Source: Piscirickettsia salmonis LF-89 = ATCC VR-1361 (GTDB lineage: Bacteria; Pseudomonadota; Gammaproteobacteria; Piscirickettsiales; Piscirickettsiaceae). From it: DNA of 34,649 bases. The notes beneath the pieces are model-generated. The model did not search any database and was not told the origin of the DNA. It saw only the letters and a program-made list of their open reading frames with translations. A program made the translations under genes and the position numbers. The number at the start of each line of letters is the position of its first letter. The stretch's first letter is position 1. Below, piece by piece: positions 1-9,526 of the stretch. The stretch spans positions 1-34,649 of the forward strand of contig NZ_AMFF02000105.1 in NCBI RefSeq assembly GCF_000297215.2, in the 5' to 3' direction.

Positions 1-74
1 ATATCTGGAGTTTTACACCTTCAGAAAAAAAATCATCGCCTAACACAACGCAATCGATTAAAATTCAGACCCAA

Positions 75-3000
75 TCAAATAAATTGCTGATAAACTACAA
101 GTTGATCCAACCATGGAAAATACAATGCAGATTGCACAGTTTTATCACCTTTATCAATGAAAAGCTGCCAATAGCGCTTCATTTGACTCTCATAGTTCTT
201 TTTTTCATTTTTTAAAAAGTCATCTATCTGTTTAACACTACTATTTATAGGAGGCTGAGCTGTTTTAAAGTCAATTATCCAACGTATACCTTGCTCATCA
301 TAAAAAGTTCGATCAATAACATGCCGATTGACACGCCCATATTTTTTATTTAAAAGAACATATTCAGAGCGTGCATTGATACGCCCAGGATCAAGCAAGT
401 ATGCCGCCAGCTCTGACTGTTCAATACATTTTATTAGCTTATAAATACTTTCTAGTGCATGGTCTTTTTTCAATCCAATCAGGCCATAGCGCCGCAATAA
501 ACTTGTTAATACCCTTGCATCACATACTGTCTTTTTCCACTTGCAAATACCTACTCGGCTTATTGCACATAACAACTGATGACAAACCTGGCCAAAAGCC
601 CGTTCATTCATTGCATGCCAATGAAAATGCTCAGGTAACAGCATAGTATTATCAAAGCCGTGCACTTCATAGCGTTCTTGCTGACTCAAACAGTGTTCAT
701 ATTGGTTAGCTCGCAAACCATAACGATCTGCTGATAATTGCCATGATAAAGGCAAACGGTAATTTTTTCTTTCTACTTCTTTTTTATTTTTATTAATATT
801 GTCTATATCACAGTCACTCTCTGCTTGCTCTTGCTTCAATGTTTCAGCAATATCCCTTGCCAGCGGCCATAATAATTTAAAAAAACTTCCCTCAACCGGC
901 AAACGTATATTATTTTTTTTATCGAACTTCACTTGAGCAAATAAATGCAATTCATTTTTTGCGCGTGTCAAAGCAACATAAAGCAAACGCATTCGCTCAT
1001 GGCTATTTTTATCAACTTCAATACTACGAATATAATCATACAATGGATGAGTCTGACGCTTTTGCGGAATCGGTGCCAAAACAGGATCACCATAACCTTG
1101 AGATAACCACAATAACAACTCTTGAGAAGACTGACCTTGACCTTGATGTAACCGGGGCAGAATAACACAATCAAACTCTAAGCCTTTTGCCTTATGAATC
1201 GTCATCAACTGCACCCGAGCCTGACTATGCTGACTACTTACTTTTAATAAGCTGATACGTTTTTTTAAGGCTTCTAAGTCAATCTGCCCTCGCCGGCTTT
1301 CCTCATCAAATAAATCAAAAACACTCATTGCATCATTAAAGTCATTATAATCCGCTAAACTGGCACTGCCACCTAATGCTTCCCAAACTCCCTGAACCCA
1401 ACACCGCAATGATAGCCGTCCACGCTGAAAAAATGCCTCTTTAATAATAGGAACAACTCTTGCTAACCTTATTTTAGCATCCTGACTCAAATTTAACTCT
1501 TGATAGCCAGCAACTACCTGCCATAAATTTTCTTGGTAATTTGCAATAATTTCTAAATCAGCGAGCATTAAGCCACACCAAGATGCGCGTAAAAATGCTA
1601 ACCAGGCTAATCGGTGATAGGGCTGAGTCAATACCGTAATTAATGTCACAATATCCGTCGCAACCATGCAATCGGCAAGGCTTGCAATTTCCACGGCTTG
1701 ATAAGCAATAGTTGATTTTTGTAGCGCCTGCATCACTTCATTTAAATGACTACGACTACGCACAAGTACAGCAATTTTCCCTTGTTTTTTTGAATTTAAA
1801 TATTGACAAATTAAATCAACAGTCTGTTGGGTTTCTTCACGATCAGACTGTGCTAGATGAATTTGTACACCCCCATTTTTTTTCGCTAAACTTGCTTGAG
1901 AAACACTATAACATACAGCTCCCGTTGCTAAATTATCACTACGAGGGAAAAACTGCTGACATGCGCGGTTTACCCAATTGACAATATTCGCCTGCGAACG
2001 AAAGTTTGTTTTCAACACTAAGGGCGTCAGAATATGTCCGGCTAATCCCTTATTACGCACATCCAAAAATATTTCAACTTCTGCATGGCGAAAACGATAA
2101 ATGCTTTGCATTGGATCACCAACAAAAAATAACGTCCGACCATCATCTGGCTGCCAACCTGCTGAAAGTAACTCAAATAAGCGCAATTGAACTTTAGATG
2201 TATCTTGAAATTCATCACATAAAATATGCGAGACTTTATAATCTAATGCCAACGCTAAATCAGTCGCACCACGCTGATCGGCTAATGCATCAAGCGCCCC
2301 TAGCGCCACTTGTGTAAAGTCAAGCTGGCGAGTATGACTAAACTGCAACCAAAGCTTAGCAACCAGCTCTTTTAATAGCAGACTAATAGACCAAAGTAAT
2401 TGCCAGTCATCATCTCCATAACAAGGCGCAGGTAATTTCATCACTCGCTGCATTAATACTAGTAATTGTCCTTGTGATTCAATATTTATTGCCATCAGAC
2501 TATTAACCAACTGCTTTAAAGCATAGCCAAATTGCTGCAGTTGCTCTTTTTCTTTACCACGGACACTAGACAATGCAGGAATACCCTGATTTTTATTAAA
2601 GACCTGCCTAAACTCTCCTCGTTGATTTAAAAAAAATTGGCAAAATGCCTGCCATTTTTTTAATTCATCAATATGACTCGCAGGCGAGGCCTGCCAATTT
2701 AATAACGGCTCATTAGCATACGCGCTGATTTTAGCAATTACCCCAAGAGTACTCTCACTAAAAAACTGTTCTATATTTAATAGATTTGCCAATGCACATA
2801 AATCTTGGTCAATTAATTTTGCTAATGCCTGTTCAAAAAACTGCCGTGCTTGCTTAGCATCACTTACCTCAAAAAAAGGCAACCAAACATGACGACTTTG
2901 CAACATACTTGCTAATAATGTTGCAGCATTTTGATAATCATTATGCCGATGTTTTAAAAACCGTTCGATTGCATTTTTTAACTCCGCCACAGGTCGACGT

Positions 3001-3476
3001 TGCAATAAAACACTCAATGCAACCTGTTGATATAATTCATTAACATTATCAGTAACAGCAAAGCCGCCCCCTAAAAACGCGGTATTGGGCAACTGAGCTG
3101 CCAATTGGCTAGACAAAGCATCGATCGTCATCACTCTTAGACGGGTTGGGTTTTCACACAATGACCAAACATATTGCCGATCACGTATCATTACCGCTTG
3201 GGCTAAATGCCACGTTTTTTTCTTATGACTCTCATCAGGCTCTGGCCCTTGTGCCGCAACTAAGCTTTCAAGTAAACGGTTTTTCATCTCTGTCGCTGCT
3301 TTACGCGTAAAGGTAATCGCTAAAATTTCCTCAGGCTGCTGCACAGATGCGAGTAATACAAGTAACCGCTGTATAAGTAACTCCGTTTTACCCGACCCTG
3401 CTGGAGCTTGTACAATAAACGATTCATTTACCGTTAAAGCGCGCGCGCGCTCACCGGCATCAATCAAGGCAGTCAT
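75..3476 (-). CDS. AddA/RecB-like UvrD-family helicase-nuclease
   Basis: This 1133-residue protein is a superfamily 1A DNA helicase with a C-terminal RecB-type nuclease, expected to unwind and resect double-strand breaks for RecA. Visible motifs are Walker A APAGSGKT (24-31), TFTRKAATEM (55-64), Walker B DEFQDTS (421-427), GDPMQSIYRFR (453-463), NFRS (491-494), motif V TIHKAKGLEF (759-768) and motif VI LLYVALTRAK (831-840). The nuclease carries His966, Asp1055, Asp1069-Phe-Lys1071 and the Q1098-xxx-Y1102 signature of PD-(D/E)XK enzymes, so it looks catalytically intact. Its ATG overlaps the stop of the upstream AddB-like gene in an ATGA junction, which implies translational coupling and a heterodimer. 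Whether to name it addA is uncertain, because this gammaproteobacterial pair is diverged from Bacillus AddAB. Confidence 0.9.
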   Translation of the reverse strand: MTALIDAGERARALTVNESFIVQAPAGSGKTELLIQRLLVLLASVQQPEEILAITFTRKAATEMKNRLLESLVAAQGPEPDESHKKKTWHLAQAVMIRDRQYVWSLCENPTRLRVMTIDALSSQLAAQLPNTAFLGGGFAVTDNVNELYQQVALSVLLQRRPVAELKNAIERFLKHRHNDYQNAATLLASMLQSRHVWLPFFEVSDAKQARQFFEQALAKLIDQDLCALANLLNIEQFFSESTLGVIAKISAYANEPLLNWQASPASHIDELKKWQAFCQFFLNQRGEFRQVFNKNQGIPALSSVRGKEKEQLQQFGYALKQLVNSLMAINIESQGQLLVLMQRVMKLPAPCYGDDDWQLLWSISLLLKELVAKLWLQFSHTRQLDFTQVALGALDALADQRGATDLALALDYKVSHILCDEFQDTSKVQLRLFELLSAGWQPDDGRTLFFVGDPMQSIYRFRHAEVEIFLDVRNKGLAGHILTPLVLKTNFRSQANIVNWVNRACQQFFPRSDNLATGAVCYSVSQASLAKKNGGVQIHLAQSDREETQQTVDLICQYLNSKKQGKIAVLVRSRSHLNEVMQALQKSTIAYQAVEIASLADCMVATDIVTLITVLTQPYHRLAWLAFLRASWCGLMLADLEIIANYQENLWQVVAGYQELNLSQDAKIRLARVVPIIKEAFFQRGRLSLRCWVQGVWEALGGSASLADYNDFNDAMSVFDLFDEESRRGQIDLEALKKRISLLKVSSQHSQARVQLMTIHKAKGLEFDCVILPRLHQGQGQSSQELLLWLSQGYGDPVLAPIPQKRQTHPLYDYIRSIEVDKNSHERMRLLYVALTRAKNELHLFAQVKFDKKNNIRLPVEGSFFKLLWPLARDIAETLKQEQAESDCDIDNINKNKKEVERKNYRLPLSWQLSADRYGLRANQYEHCLSQQERYEVHGFDNTMLLPEHFHWHAMNERAFGQVCHQLLCAISRVGICKWKKTVCDARVLTSLLRRYGLIGLKKDHALESIYKLIKCIEQSELAAYLLDPGRINARSEYVLLNKKYGRVNRHVIDRTFYDEQGIRWIIDFKTAQPPINSSVKQIDDFLKNEKKNYESQMKRYWQLFIDKGDKTVQSALYFPWLDQLVVYQQFI

Positions 3477-6166
3477 TCATAACGCTCCTGAATACGACAA
3501 AGTGGTTTCAACTCGCAGTACTGGCATGCTTGTTCACAAGGAAATACACCAGCCTTACCGTCACCAAAATCGGCTGCTGCCTGCTCCAAAATAGTTTGCC
3601 AATGTGTCATTTGTTCTGACCATGACTCAGTTACTCTGTCTTTAAACTCACTCAATGCTTTTATCCGATGTTCTTTTTTATTTAAGCCAATATCCAGCCC
3701 TTGTTGGCTCACCAAGGCATTAAACTTACCACCTTCAGCAAGCACCTTAGCAAAACCAAAGCCCGCAACCTCTTTAGTCTGAGCCTGCACTTGCGTCAGC
3801 GCATATAAAGGTAACTGCGGCTCTTGCATCGGCGTATAAAACCACTGTGTCATATTCGCACTATCACTGGACTTATAATCCCAAAGTAAAATTCCAGCGC
3901 TAGTTTCATCAACACGGTCAATTCTCAGCTGAAAAGAAAAACCAGCTAAAAATAAGCTTCGTCGTGTTTCTATGCCCACAACATGAAATGGCAACTCACG
4001 CATTTTTTCCATATTGAGCCAATCGAATACCAACTCAGTTAAGCGTATACCTTCTAGCTGCCACTGCGTTTGACTGACCCCCTTGAGCTTTTTTTTCCAA
4101 GAACTAATGACACCTGCAACCACCTCAGTAACCAGCAGACGACAAGCGTCACTGCTTAGGTGCTGAAGCTCAACTGAATTTTGTAAGCGCTGCCATACAC
4201 GATCAAGTACCGCATGCAATAATGTCCCCTGGTCTGCAAGTAGCAAACCTTCTCGTGCCGGCTCTGGTGCTCGCGCATTCAAGCGAAACATACCATACGC
4301 CTGAAAAGGGCAAGCGAGCTGTGAACGAATCACTTGCGTTCCACCACTGATCTCACTGCCATGCACCAATGCAGACCCTTGATCATCGGTGAATAGCTCC
4401 AAGGAAGCACCAAGCAAGGACTCTCGAAAGCTTAACTCAGAATGTGCCAATAACTGATTGACTTTTATCTTAGGAAAGCTTTGTACGAATGCACTCGGAC
4501 GTAACTCAAGCTCTCCCATAAACTTAGGCGTGCTTATGATGACCTGATCCGCAGAGACCGTCAAACGCTTAAATAAACGCTCAGCAAGCTGTAGTTCACG
4601 CTCGGGTGAGCTGTGCGGCATATCATAATCAATTTGCAAGCGCGCTGGTAATAATGGGTGTAAACTCACCGGCTGTGGCCATAGGCCATCATAGAGCCCT
4701 GTCACCCAAAGTGCATCAAAGCGCTGCCCCGAAGCCTCGAGTAGCCCTAAGACATAAATAGACGTCAGATCACTACGCGTCTGGGTTACTTTCGTATATA
4801 AAGACTGCTTTAAGCGCGCTATCATTTCTAAATAAGTCAGTGGCTTGCAAAAGCCACTGAGACTTGCACACTCATCGAGTACTTCAGGCCATAATTTCGC
4901 CGCAATTTGATATTCTGCTGAATTCAGTACGCGCTCACCCGGCCACCCCATCATGAGTAACAAGCCACTGATCAAACTTGCCCACTGCTCCGTGGGGTAG
5001 CGCTTCTGATAGTGCTGCTTCATCAGCCGACTAGCAGATTTCAAGCCAGCCGATAATTGATTCCCCTCATAATCAGCAAGTAGAGTTAACAAGTATTTGA
5101 CACTGACTGTCGCTTGCTTTTGTTCAATTAAACGACTCAAAACCGCTAGACGAAGCGCTTGCTCAGATTCAGCAGCCACTAAAAAAGGACTTTGTAATAC
5201 CCGCTGCCAAAGCGCAATTTCTACCGGTTGACCACTAAATAGCATCAATACATCAAGCACCACTTGTACCAAGGGCTGCCCATCTAATCGATAACCACCA
5301 GAAATGCTCACCTTTTGCAGAGCATACGGTGATCCAGGCAAATGCTTTAATGGCGTAAAAACATCATTAAATACACGCTCAATACACGCACGCTGCTCAG
5401 TCAAATCAGGAATCACAATGCCAATGCTCCCTTCAGGGTGCTGGCGTGCTATCTGTTCTGCCCACTCTGCTGCTGCGTAAAACTCTTCCTCAGGTGTTTC
5501 AACCATCACCCGCTGCGGCCCTACCGACTGCTGCAGCTGACCGCCTTGATGATCAAACAAACTATATGGAGTAATACCAAGCTCTAGTAATTGAACCACC
5601 CAAGCGCTTTGTTGTGGTGTAAATGTATCAAAGCCAATAAAAACAATCGCATCATAATTAATAATTAACTGCCCATGCTTGACGGCCTCTTTTAACAGCG
5701 GCCAACGCTCGCAGCGAAGCTGCCAATGATTCGCTTGCAACTGCTGCTTGAATCGACATTGCCAGGCTAAAAAGCGCTCTGCATCATACTGCATGGGGTA
5801 ATTCTGAATATCTTCAGGCGCAATCTGCCATTCACATAAGCGCTGATTCGCAGATATCGCCAAATTCACTAAGATTGATGTTTTACTAACATCTTCCTCA
5901 GTATCACTAATCACTTTTTCCCATAGAGCACACTCTTGTACATGATTTAGCACTAAAGGCAGCTCAGCTTTTTCACTTAAAGATAAAATTTCTAACTCAT
6001 TCCATAATAAATCACACCAACTTGACCATGCGTAAATCGCCGGCTCCTCAACCACTGCTTGCTCTTGGCTAATAAAGCGCAAGCGATCTTGCAAACGTAA
6101 ATTCGGTGTAATAATCAAACTGTCTTGCTTTAAAAGGTCAAGAACCAATAAATCTATTGCTTTCAT
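3473..6166 (-). CDS. AddB-like PD-(D/E)XK nuclease, TIGR03623-type DNA repair protein
   Basis: At 897 residues it matches the usual size of the TIGR03623 'probable DNA repair protein' family, which is related to AddB. The N-terminal two thirds resemble a helicase-like scaffold without a convincing Walker A. The C-terminal part is a nuclease: a SQLACPFQAYGMFRL segment supplies the first Cys, then GTLLHAVLDRVW, a catalytic RIDRVDE / LLWDYKSS pair, and a QLPLYAL segment. A terminal cysteine array (C877, C881, C884, C890) follows. One Cys before the nuclease and a cluster after it is the arrangement that holds the 4Fe-4S cluster in AddB. It is the first gene of the two-gene unit with the AddA-like helicase. 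The start lies in a 303-bp divergent intergenic region shared with the sugar transporter. Confidence 0.87.
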   Translation of the reverse strand: MKAIDLLVLDLLKQDSLIITPNLRLQDRLRFISQEQAVVEEPAIYAWSSWCDLLWNELEILSLSEKAELPLVLNHVQECALWEKVISDTEEDVSKTSILVNLAISANQRLCEWQIAPEDIQNYPMQYDAERFLAWQCRFKQQLQANHWQLRCERWPLLKEAVKHGQLIINYDAIVFIGFDTFTPQQSAWVVQLLELGITPYSLFDHQGGQLQQSVGPQRVMVETPEEEFYAAAEWAEQIARQHPEGSIGIVIPDLTEQRACIERVFNDVFTPLKHLPGSPYALQKVSISGGYRLDGQPLVQVVLDVLMLFSGQPVEIALWQRVLQSPFLVAAESEQALRLAVLSRLIEQKQATVSVKYLLTLLADYEGNQLSAGLKSASRLMKQHYQKRYPTEQWASLISGLLLMMGWPGERVLNSAEYQIAAKLWPEVLDECASLSGFCKPLTYLEMIARLKQSLYTKVTQTRSDLTSIYVLGLLEASGQRFDALWVTGLYDGLWPQPVSLHPLLPARLQIDYDMPHSSPERELQLAERLFKRLTVSADQVIISTPKFMGELELRPSAFVQSFPKIKVNQLLAHSELSFRESLLGASLELFTDDQGSALVHGSEISGGTQVIRSQLACPFQAYGMFRLNARAPEPAREGLLLADQGTLLHAVLDRVWQRLQNSVELQHLSSDACRLLVTEVVAGVISSWKKKLKGVSQTQWQLEGIRLTELVFDWLNMEKMRELPFHVVGIETRRSLFLAGFSFQLRIDRVDETSAGILLWDYKSSDSANMTQWFYTPMQEPQLPLYALTQVQAQTKEVAGFGFAKVLAEGGKFNALVSQQGLDIGLNKKEHRIKALSEFKDRVTESWSEQMTHWQTILEQAAADFGDGKAGVFPCEQACQYCELKPLCRIQERYE

Positions 6167-6197
6167 TTAATCAAGTGTACTGATGATTTAAAAACCA

Positions 6198-6203
6198 ATT
6201 ATA
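6198..6203 (-). promoter_or_regulatory. possible -10 element of the addB-addA-like operon
   Basis: On the minus strand this reads TATAAT, about 32 bases before the AddB-like ATG. No good -35 hexamer stands 16-18 bases further upstream, so the promoter assignment is weak. Confidence 0.28.
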
Positions 6204-6290
6204 AAGTATTCTGCATTAGCATGCATTGATGTAATCCCGTGTAAATTTTCTACATTTTCTTATTATTGTGCATCACAAAAACACTTGCCG

Positions 6291-6319
6291 TTGATTAATT
6301 TCTCCCTAAACCATATAAT
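6291..6319 (+). promoter_or_regulatory. sigma-70-type promoter of the sugar porter gene
   Basis: TTGATT (6291-6296) and TATAAT (6314-6319) are separated by 17 bases, close to the sigma-70 consensus. Transcription would begin near 6326 and leave a leader of about 144 nt before the ATG at 6470. The rest of the 6167-6469 gap shows no other recognisable element apart from the possible addB-like -10 on the other strand. Confidence 0.6.
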
Positions 6320-6469
6320 CGACGGTTAAGCAATCTAGATTCCACTCAATATATGAGCAGATTTCTTAGAGTTCGGTATTAATTTAGAGCTGCTGGCCCT
6401 TATTATGAAAAATACACTGTCAGCTGCCTGAATTATAGGGATATCCCCACTTAGGAGAAAAGGTAAACA

Positions 6470-7972
6470 ATGGCTACTCAGTTTTCCACTCAGCTCAATC
6501 AACAACATCCCCCTCAGGGAAAGTACAAGTTTATTGTCTATCAAATCTGCATCATTGCCGCCTTAGGTGGTCTACTGTTCGGACTTGATATCGGCTTTAT
6601 TGCCAACTCACTGGATGCAATCAAAACGCACTATGGCCTTAGCTTACAACAAGGCGAACACTATGCTGCTGTACTAGCCTATGGAGGCGTGGTTGGTGCA
6701 TTATTAAGCGGAATCTTCGCACGCTTTCTTGGTCGTAAAAAGTCGCTCATTGGCTCAGGCTTGCTATTTACCCTGGCCTCGATTATTTCCGCAACCCTAC
6801 CTCCTCTTGCTGTATTGGAATTTTGTCGTTTTATGATTGGCTTTGCTGTCGGCATTGCCTCGTTTGTCGTTCCTCTTTATCTATCAGAAACCGCTCCAAA
6901 AAGAATTCGTGGTGCGATGGGAACCTTGTTCCAGTTATTAATTACCATCGGCATTTTTTTAGTTGCTGTCAGTAATGTTTCTATTATTCACATTTTTATT
7001 AAACCGACAGTAACAATCCCTCTGATGTTTCTGGTGATCTCAGCCTTTGCCGTCATTATGTTTATTGGTGGTCTAACACTACCAGAGTCACCACGCTGGC
7101 TTGCACTAAGAGGCCGCCATCAAGATGCTAAAGCAATTTTAACTCAACTGCGCAACACCCAAGAGGAAGTCGAGGAAGAATACCAAGAAATCGAAAATAA
7201 CCTGAACACACATACTCATAATTTATCTTCACTCTCTAAAGGTTATTTTTGGAAAATATTAATTTTATGCGTATTTATTCAATGTTTTCAGCAGCTTGTC
7301 GGCATCAATCTCATGATTTACTACTCACCCACAATCTTCGGTTATGCTGGCATGACCGGAATTATCGCCATGCTGCTGGTGCCTACGGTCAATATGCTCT
7401 TCACCTTCCCTGCACTAAAATGGGTGGAAAAATGGGGACGCAAAAAATTACTTTATATGGGATCTGCAACCATGTTCATCGCCATGATCGCAGCGGGGCT
7501 GTCTTTTTACACCATAGGGCAAGGCTCACCCAGTAACCTAGAAAAAGGCATTCTCTTTATTTCAGTTATTGTTTATATTTTCGGTTTCGCCGCATCATGG
7601 GGCCCCGTCGCCTGGCTGCTATGCTCTGAGCTTTTCCCACAAGAAGGCCGTGAAATTGGTATCACTGTCTCAACCATGGTGAACTGGACCTTTGCCGGCC
7701 TAGTCATGTCCACCTCTTTGACGATTATGCATACATTTGGTAACTCATCGATTTTCTTTATTTTCGCCACTTTGTGCTTACTGTCTCTCCTCTTTGTAAA
7801 AACATTTGTACCGGAAACCAAAAACATTATGCTAGAAAAAATTGAAGCTGACCTTAAAGCAGGCATCCCTTTAAATCAATTAGGCCAAGGTAGTTCATCA
7901 ACATATAACCAACACACAAACGTTTTACAAAGTTCGACGAAGCCAACAACAACCAACTCAACAAATACATAA
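6470..7972 (+). CDS. MFS sugar porter (GLUT/XylE/GalP-like)
   Basis: This 500-residue inner-membrane transporter belongs to the sugar porter branch of the major facilitator superfamily and probably imports a sugar by proton symport. Family signatures are visible: GGLLFGLDIG in helix 1, RFLGRKKSL between helices 2 and 3, LPESPRWL after helix 6, CFQQLVGINLMIYYSP in helix 7, WVEKWGRKKLL between helices 8 and 9, WLLCSELFPQEGRE after helix 10, and the closing FVPETKN motif. About twelve hydrophobic segments fit the family. The Ser/Thr/Gln-rich tail of about 30 residues is disordered-looking. An AGGAGA site lies 11 bases before the ATG. The substrate cannot be told from sequence. The gene stands alone and diverges from the nuclease operon. 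Confidence 0.92.
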   Translation: MATQFSTQLNQQHPPQGKYKFIVYQICIIAALGGLLFGLDIGFIANSLDAIKTHYGLSLQQGEHYAAVLAYGGVVGALLSGIFARFLGRKKSLIGSGLLFTLASIISATLPPLAVLEFCRFMIGFAVGIASFVVPLYLSETAPKRIRGAMGTLFQLLITIGIFLVAVSNVSIIHIFIKPTVTIPLMFLVISAFAVIMFIGGLTLPESPRWLALRGRHQDAKAILTQLRNTQEEVEEEYQEIENNLNTHTHNLSSLSKGYFWKILILCVFIQCFQQLVGINLMIYYSPTIFGYAGMTGIIAMLLVPTVNMLFTFPALKWVEKWGRKKLLYMGSATMFIAMIAAGLSFYTIGQGSPSNLEKGILFISVIVYIFGFAASWGPVAWLLCSELFPQEGREIGITVSTMVNWTFAGLVMSTSLTIMHTFGNSSIFFIFATLCLLSLLFVKTFVPETKNIMLEKIEADLKAGIPLNQLGQGSSSTYNQHTNVLQSSTKPTTTNSTNT

Positions 7973-8001
7973 GCACTAATACTAAATATTCACATTATTA
8001 T

Positions 8002-8027
8002 ATACCTCTGTTACCTAACAGAGGTAT
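8002..8027 (+). terminator. hairpin downstream of the sugar porter
   Basis: A perfect 12-base inverted repeat (ATACCTCTGTTA / TAACAGAGGTAT) with a two-base centre begins 30 bases after the transporter stop. There is no U-run after it, so it may be a transcript-stabilising or Rho-dependent end rather than a classical intrinsic terminator. Confidence 0.5.
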
Positions 8028-8260
8028 TGATTCCCAACTCTACTAAGCGCTAACTTCTAAATAGCATGGACAAGAAATAACAATCAAAGTGCAGAAAAAA
8101 ACAACTGTTTAAGAATATACAAAAGTTATAATATTTTTTATATTTTAAGTTTGACTTCTATCAAAATTAATAATTAATGCTATTTTAATTAGATTTAATA
8201 TACAAAAACACTTACATTTAATATAAAATATTTATTATTCTTCCCTCCTTAAGCCCTTTT
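8028..8260. other. AT-rich intergenic region without a clear gene
   Basis: This very AT-rich stretch before the zinc-ribbon gene contains a TATAAT at 8127-8132 and a TTGACT at 8151-8156. Neither is paired with a convincing partner element at the right spacing. No ORF with a ribosome binding site was seen. Confidence 0.4.
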
Positions 8261-8272
8261 GGAGAGAGTCCT

Positions 8273-8506
8273 ATGTCAGCACGAATGATGGTATGTCCTT
8301 ATTGCAGTCACCAATCATATAGCGAACTTATTTTAACCTCAGAGCGTCTATTTGCTAAATGTAACACCTGCCATCGCCTTATCCAAACGGATGCTGGCAC
8401 TTACTGTCTATTTTATGCACACAATGAGTACGCGTGCTCTTGCCAAGAAGATGAGGATGAAGACGAAGATGAAGGTTTTCAGCCCCATAACAAACTACAC
8501 GCGTAA
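8273..8506 (+). CDS. small zinc-ribbon protein with acidic tail
   Basis: The 77-residue product has a CPYC (8-11) and CNTC (30-33) pair separated by 18 residues, the layout of a zinc ribbon. A CSC triplet and a run of alternating Asp and Glu follow near the C-terminus. GGAGAG (8261-8266) lies 6 bases before the ATG, which makes this a credible gene despite its size. No enzymatic motif is visible. The acidic tail could mimic nucleic acid or bind a basic partner, but that is speculation and I do not recognise the family. It stands alone between the transporter and a convergent gene. Confidence 0.72.
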   Translation: MSARMMVCPYCSHQSYSELILTSERLFAKCNTCHRLIQTDAGTYCLFYAHNEYACSCQEDEDEDEDEGFQPHNKLHA

Positions 8507-8539
8507 TAACCGATATCAAGCCTTATCAAACTGTATATT

Positions 8540-8559
8540 AAAAAAGGGCCCAAGGCCCT
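8540..8559 (-). terminator. intrinsic terminator of the DUF1338 gene
   Basis: On the minus strand the sequence reads AGGGCC-TTG-GGCCCT followed by six T, a classical GC-rich hairpin plus U-run about 75 bases after the DUF1338 stop. Read on the plus strand it forms the same hairpin without a U-run, so it may also serve the zinc-ribbon gene weakly. Confidence 0.75.
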
Positions 8560-8633
8560 ATATCTATACCTAATATCTATCTATGGTCTATACTTTTAAC
8601 TCACGCTTGAGTTAATTGAATAGCCAAAACAAC

Positions 8634-9443
8634 TTAAGCGACCGCCCCGCTTTTATTCGTGCTTTCAAAAATCTTATCAGCAGAACTGGCGACAAAGCCT
8701 GTATAGAGCTTACCATCAACTTCATAACGCTGAGCAAATTCATAATAACAAGATGGGATTTTAAAAATACCTTCTAAAAACGTCACATCAATCTTGCCTG
8801 CCATTGTGCTGGACTGTTCCAAACCCACTTCTGTGCTGCCTTTGATCTCACCACCTGAGCTATTTAAGATCACTTTTTTAGACTTTAAAAATTCATTTAG
8901 TTTTTCTAATGTGTCATATTTTTTCAAGGCATTGACATTTACAGTAAAGTGATTGGCTTGAAAGCCAAAGGCATACACCCAAGCAGCATATTCAGACTCT
9001 TTTAATAACCCTTGATAAAGCTCATGCTTAATTGGTCCCCAAACTAATTGAGCCCACGGTAAGCTCTCAGCATGCAAAATATCGTGAGGAATTTGATCAA
9101 TCGATGTCTTAACAACTTGCTGGAGCTCTTGACTAAACTCTTCTAACAACAATTCACTAATAAATATTTTCGGCTGACTCTCATCTTCATGCTCAAAATG
9201 TTTTGCATACAGTTTTTTTTCTTTGAAATGATACTCACCCGCTTCTTTATAGCCCTGGGCGATAAATAAGCGAGATAAACGGTCAATATTCACCCGAGGG
9301 TCATTAAACGTTCTAAGGGCGATATGGTCATTCTCAACGATCTCACCTTCTTTTAGCAATAAGTTATGAATTTTAGTTACATGTGGATTATTCTTCGTAT
9401 AAGTTTCCCAAAAATTGGAAAAAATATCATCGAGTTTGCTCAT
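8634..9443 (-). CDS. DUF1338 / 2-oxoadipate dioxygenase-decarboxylase-like protein
   Basis: The protein belongs to the DUF1338 family (PF07063), whose characterised member HglS is an Fe(II)-dependent 2-oxoadipate dioxygenase/decarboxylase that forms D-2-hydroxyglutarate in lysine catabolism. Numbered from an upstream in-frame ATG at 9455, the putative metal ligands are His44 (DHIALRTF), His169 (ANHFTVNVNAL) and Glu239 (YYEFAQRYE), the family's His-His-Glu triad. At about 270 residues it is of the short type, so its true substrate is uncertain. I chose the ATG at 9443 because GGAG lies 7 bases before it; the ATG at 9455 has no such site. It follows flagellin 3 by about 80 bases on the same strand and ends at a good terminator. 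Confidence 0.85.
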   Translation of the reverse strand: MSKLDDIFSNFWETYTKNNPHVTKIHNLLLKEGEIVENDHIALRTFNDPRVNIDRLSRLFIAQGYKEAGEYHFKEKKLYAKHFEHEDESQPKIFISELLLEEFSQELQQVVKTSIDQIPHDILHAESLPWAQLVWGPIKHELYQGLLKESEYAAWVYAFGFQANHFTVNVNALKKYDTLEKLNEFLKSKKVILNSSGGEIKGSTEVGLEQSSTMAGKIDVTFLEGIFKIPSCYYEFAQRYEVDGKLYTGFVASSADKIFESTNKSGAVA

Positions 9444-9526
9444 TTTATGCTCCATGTAGAGATCAAAGTCACTCCATCTTACGATGAGTGCTATAGCAAA
9501 ACAAGCGCTAATCCAACTAGAATGAA

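Noticed and set aside
401-2197. Several plus-strand frames of 60-90 codons inside the AddA-like gene
   Set aside because: They lie antisense to a protein with all helicase motifs, have no ribosome binding sites and read as low-complexity shadows.
3440-3450. Alternating GC run
   Set aside because: It encodes the Arg-Ala codons of the ERARA segment in the AddA-like N-terminus and needs no other explanation.
8042-8064. Similarity to the inside of the MITE-like element (ACTAAGCGCT...CTAAAT at 11249-11270)
   Set aside because: It is only about 20 bases with mismatches and a length difference; the inverted ends are absent, so chance is likely.
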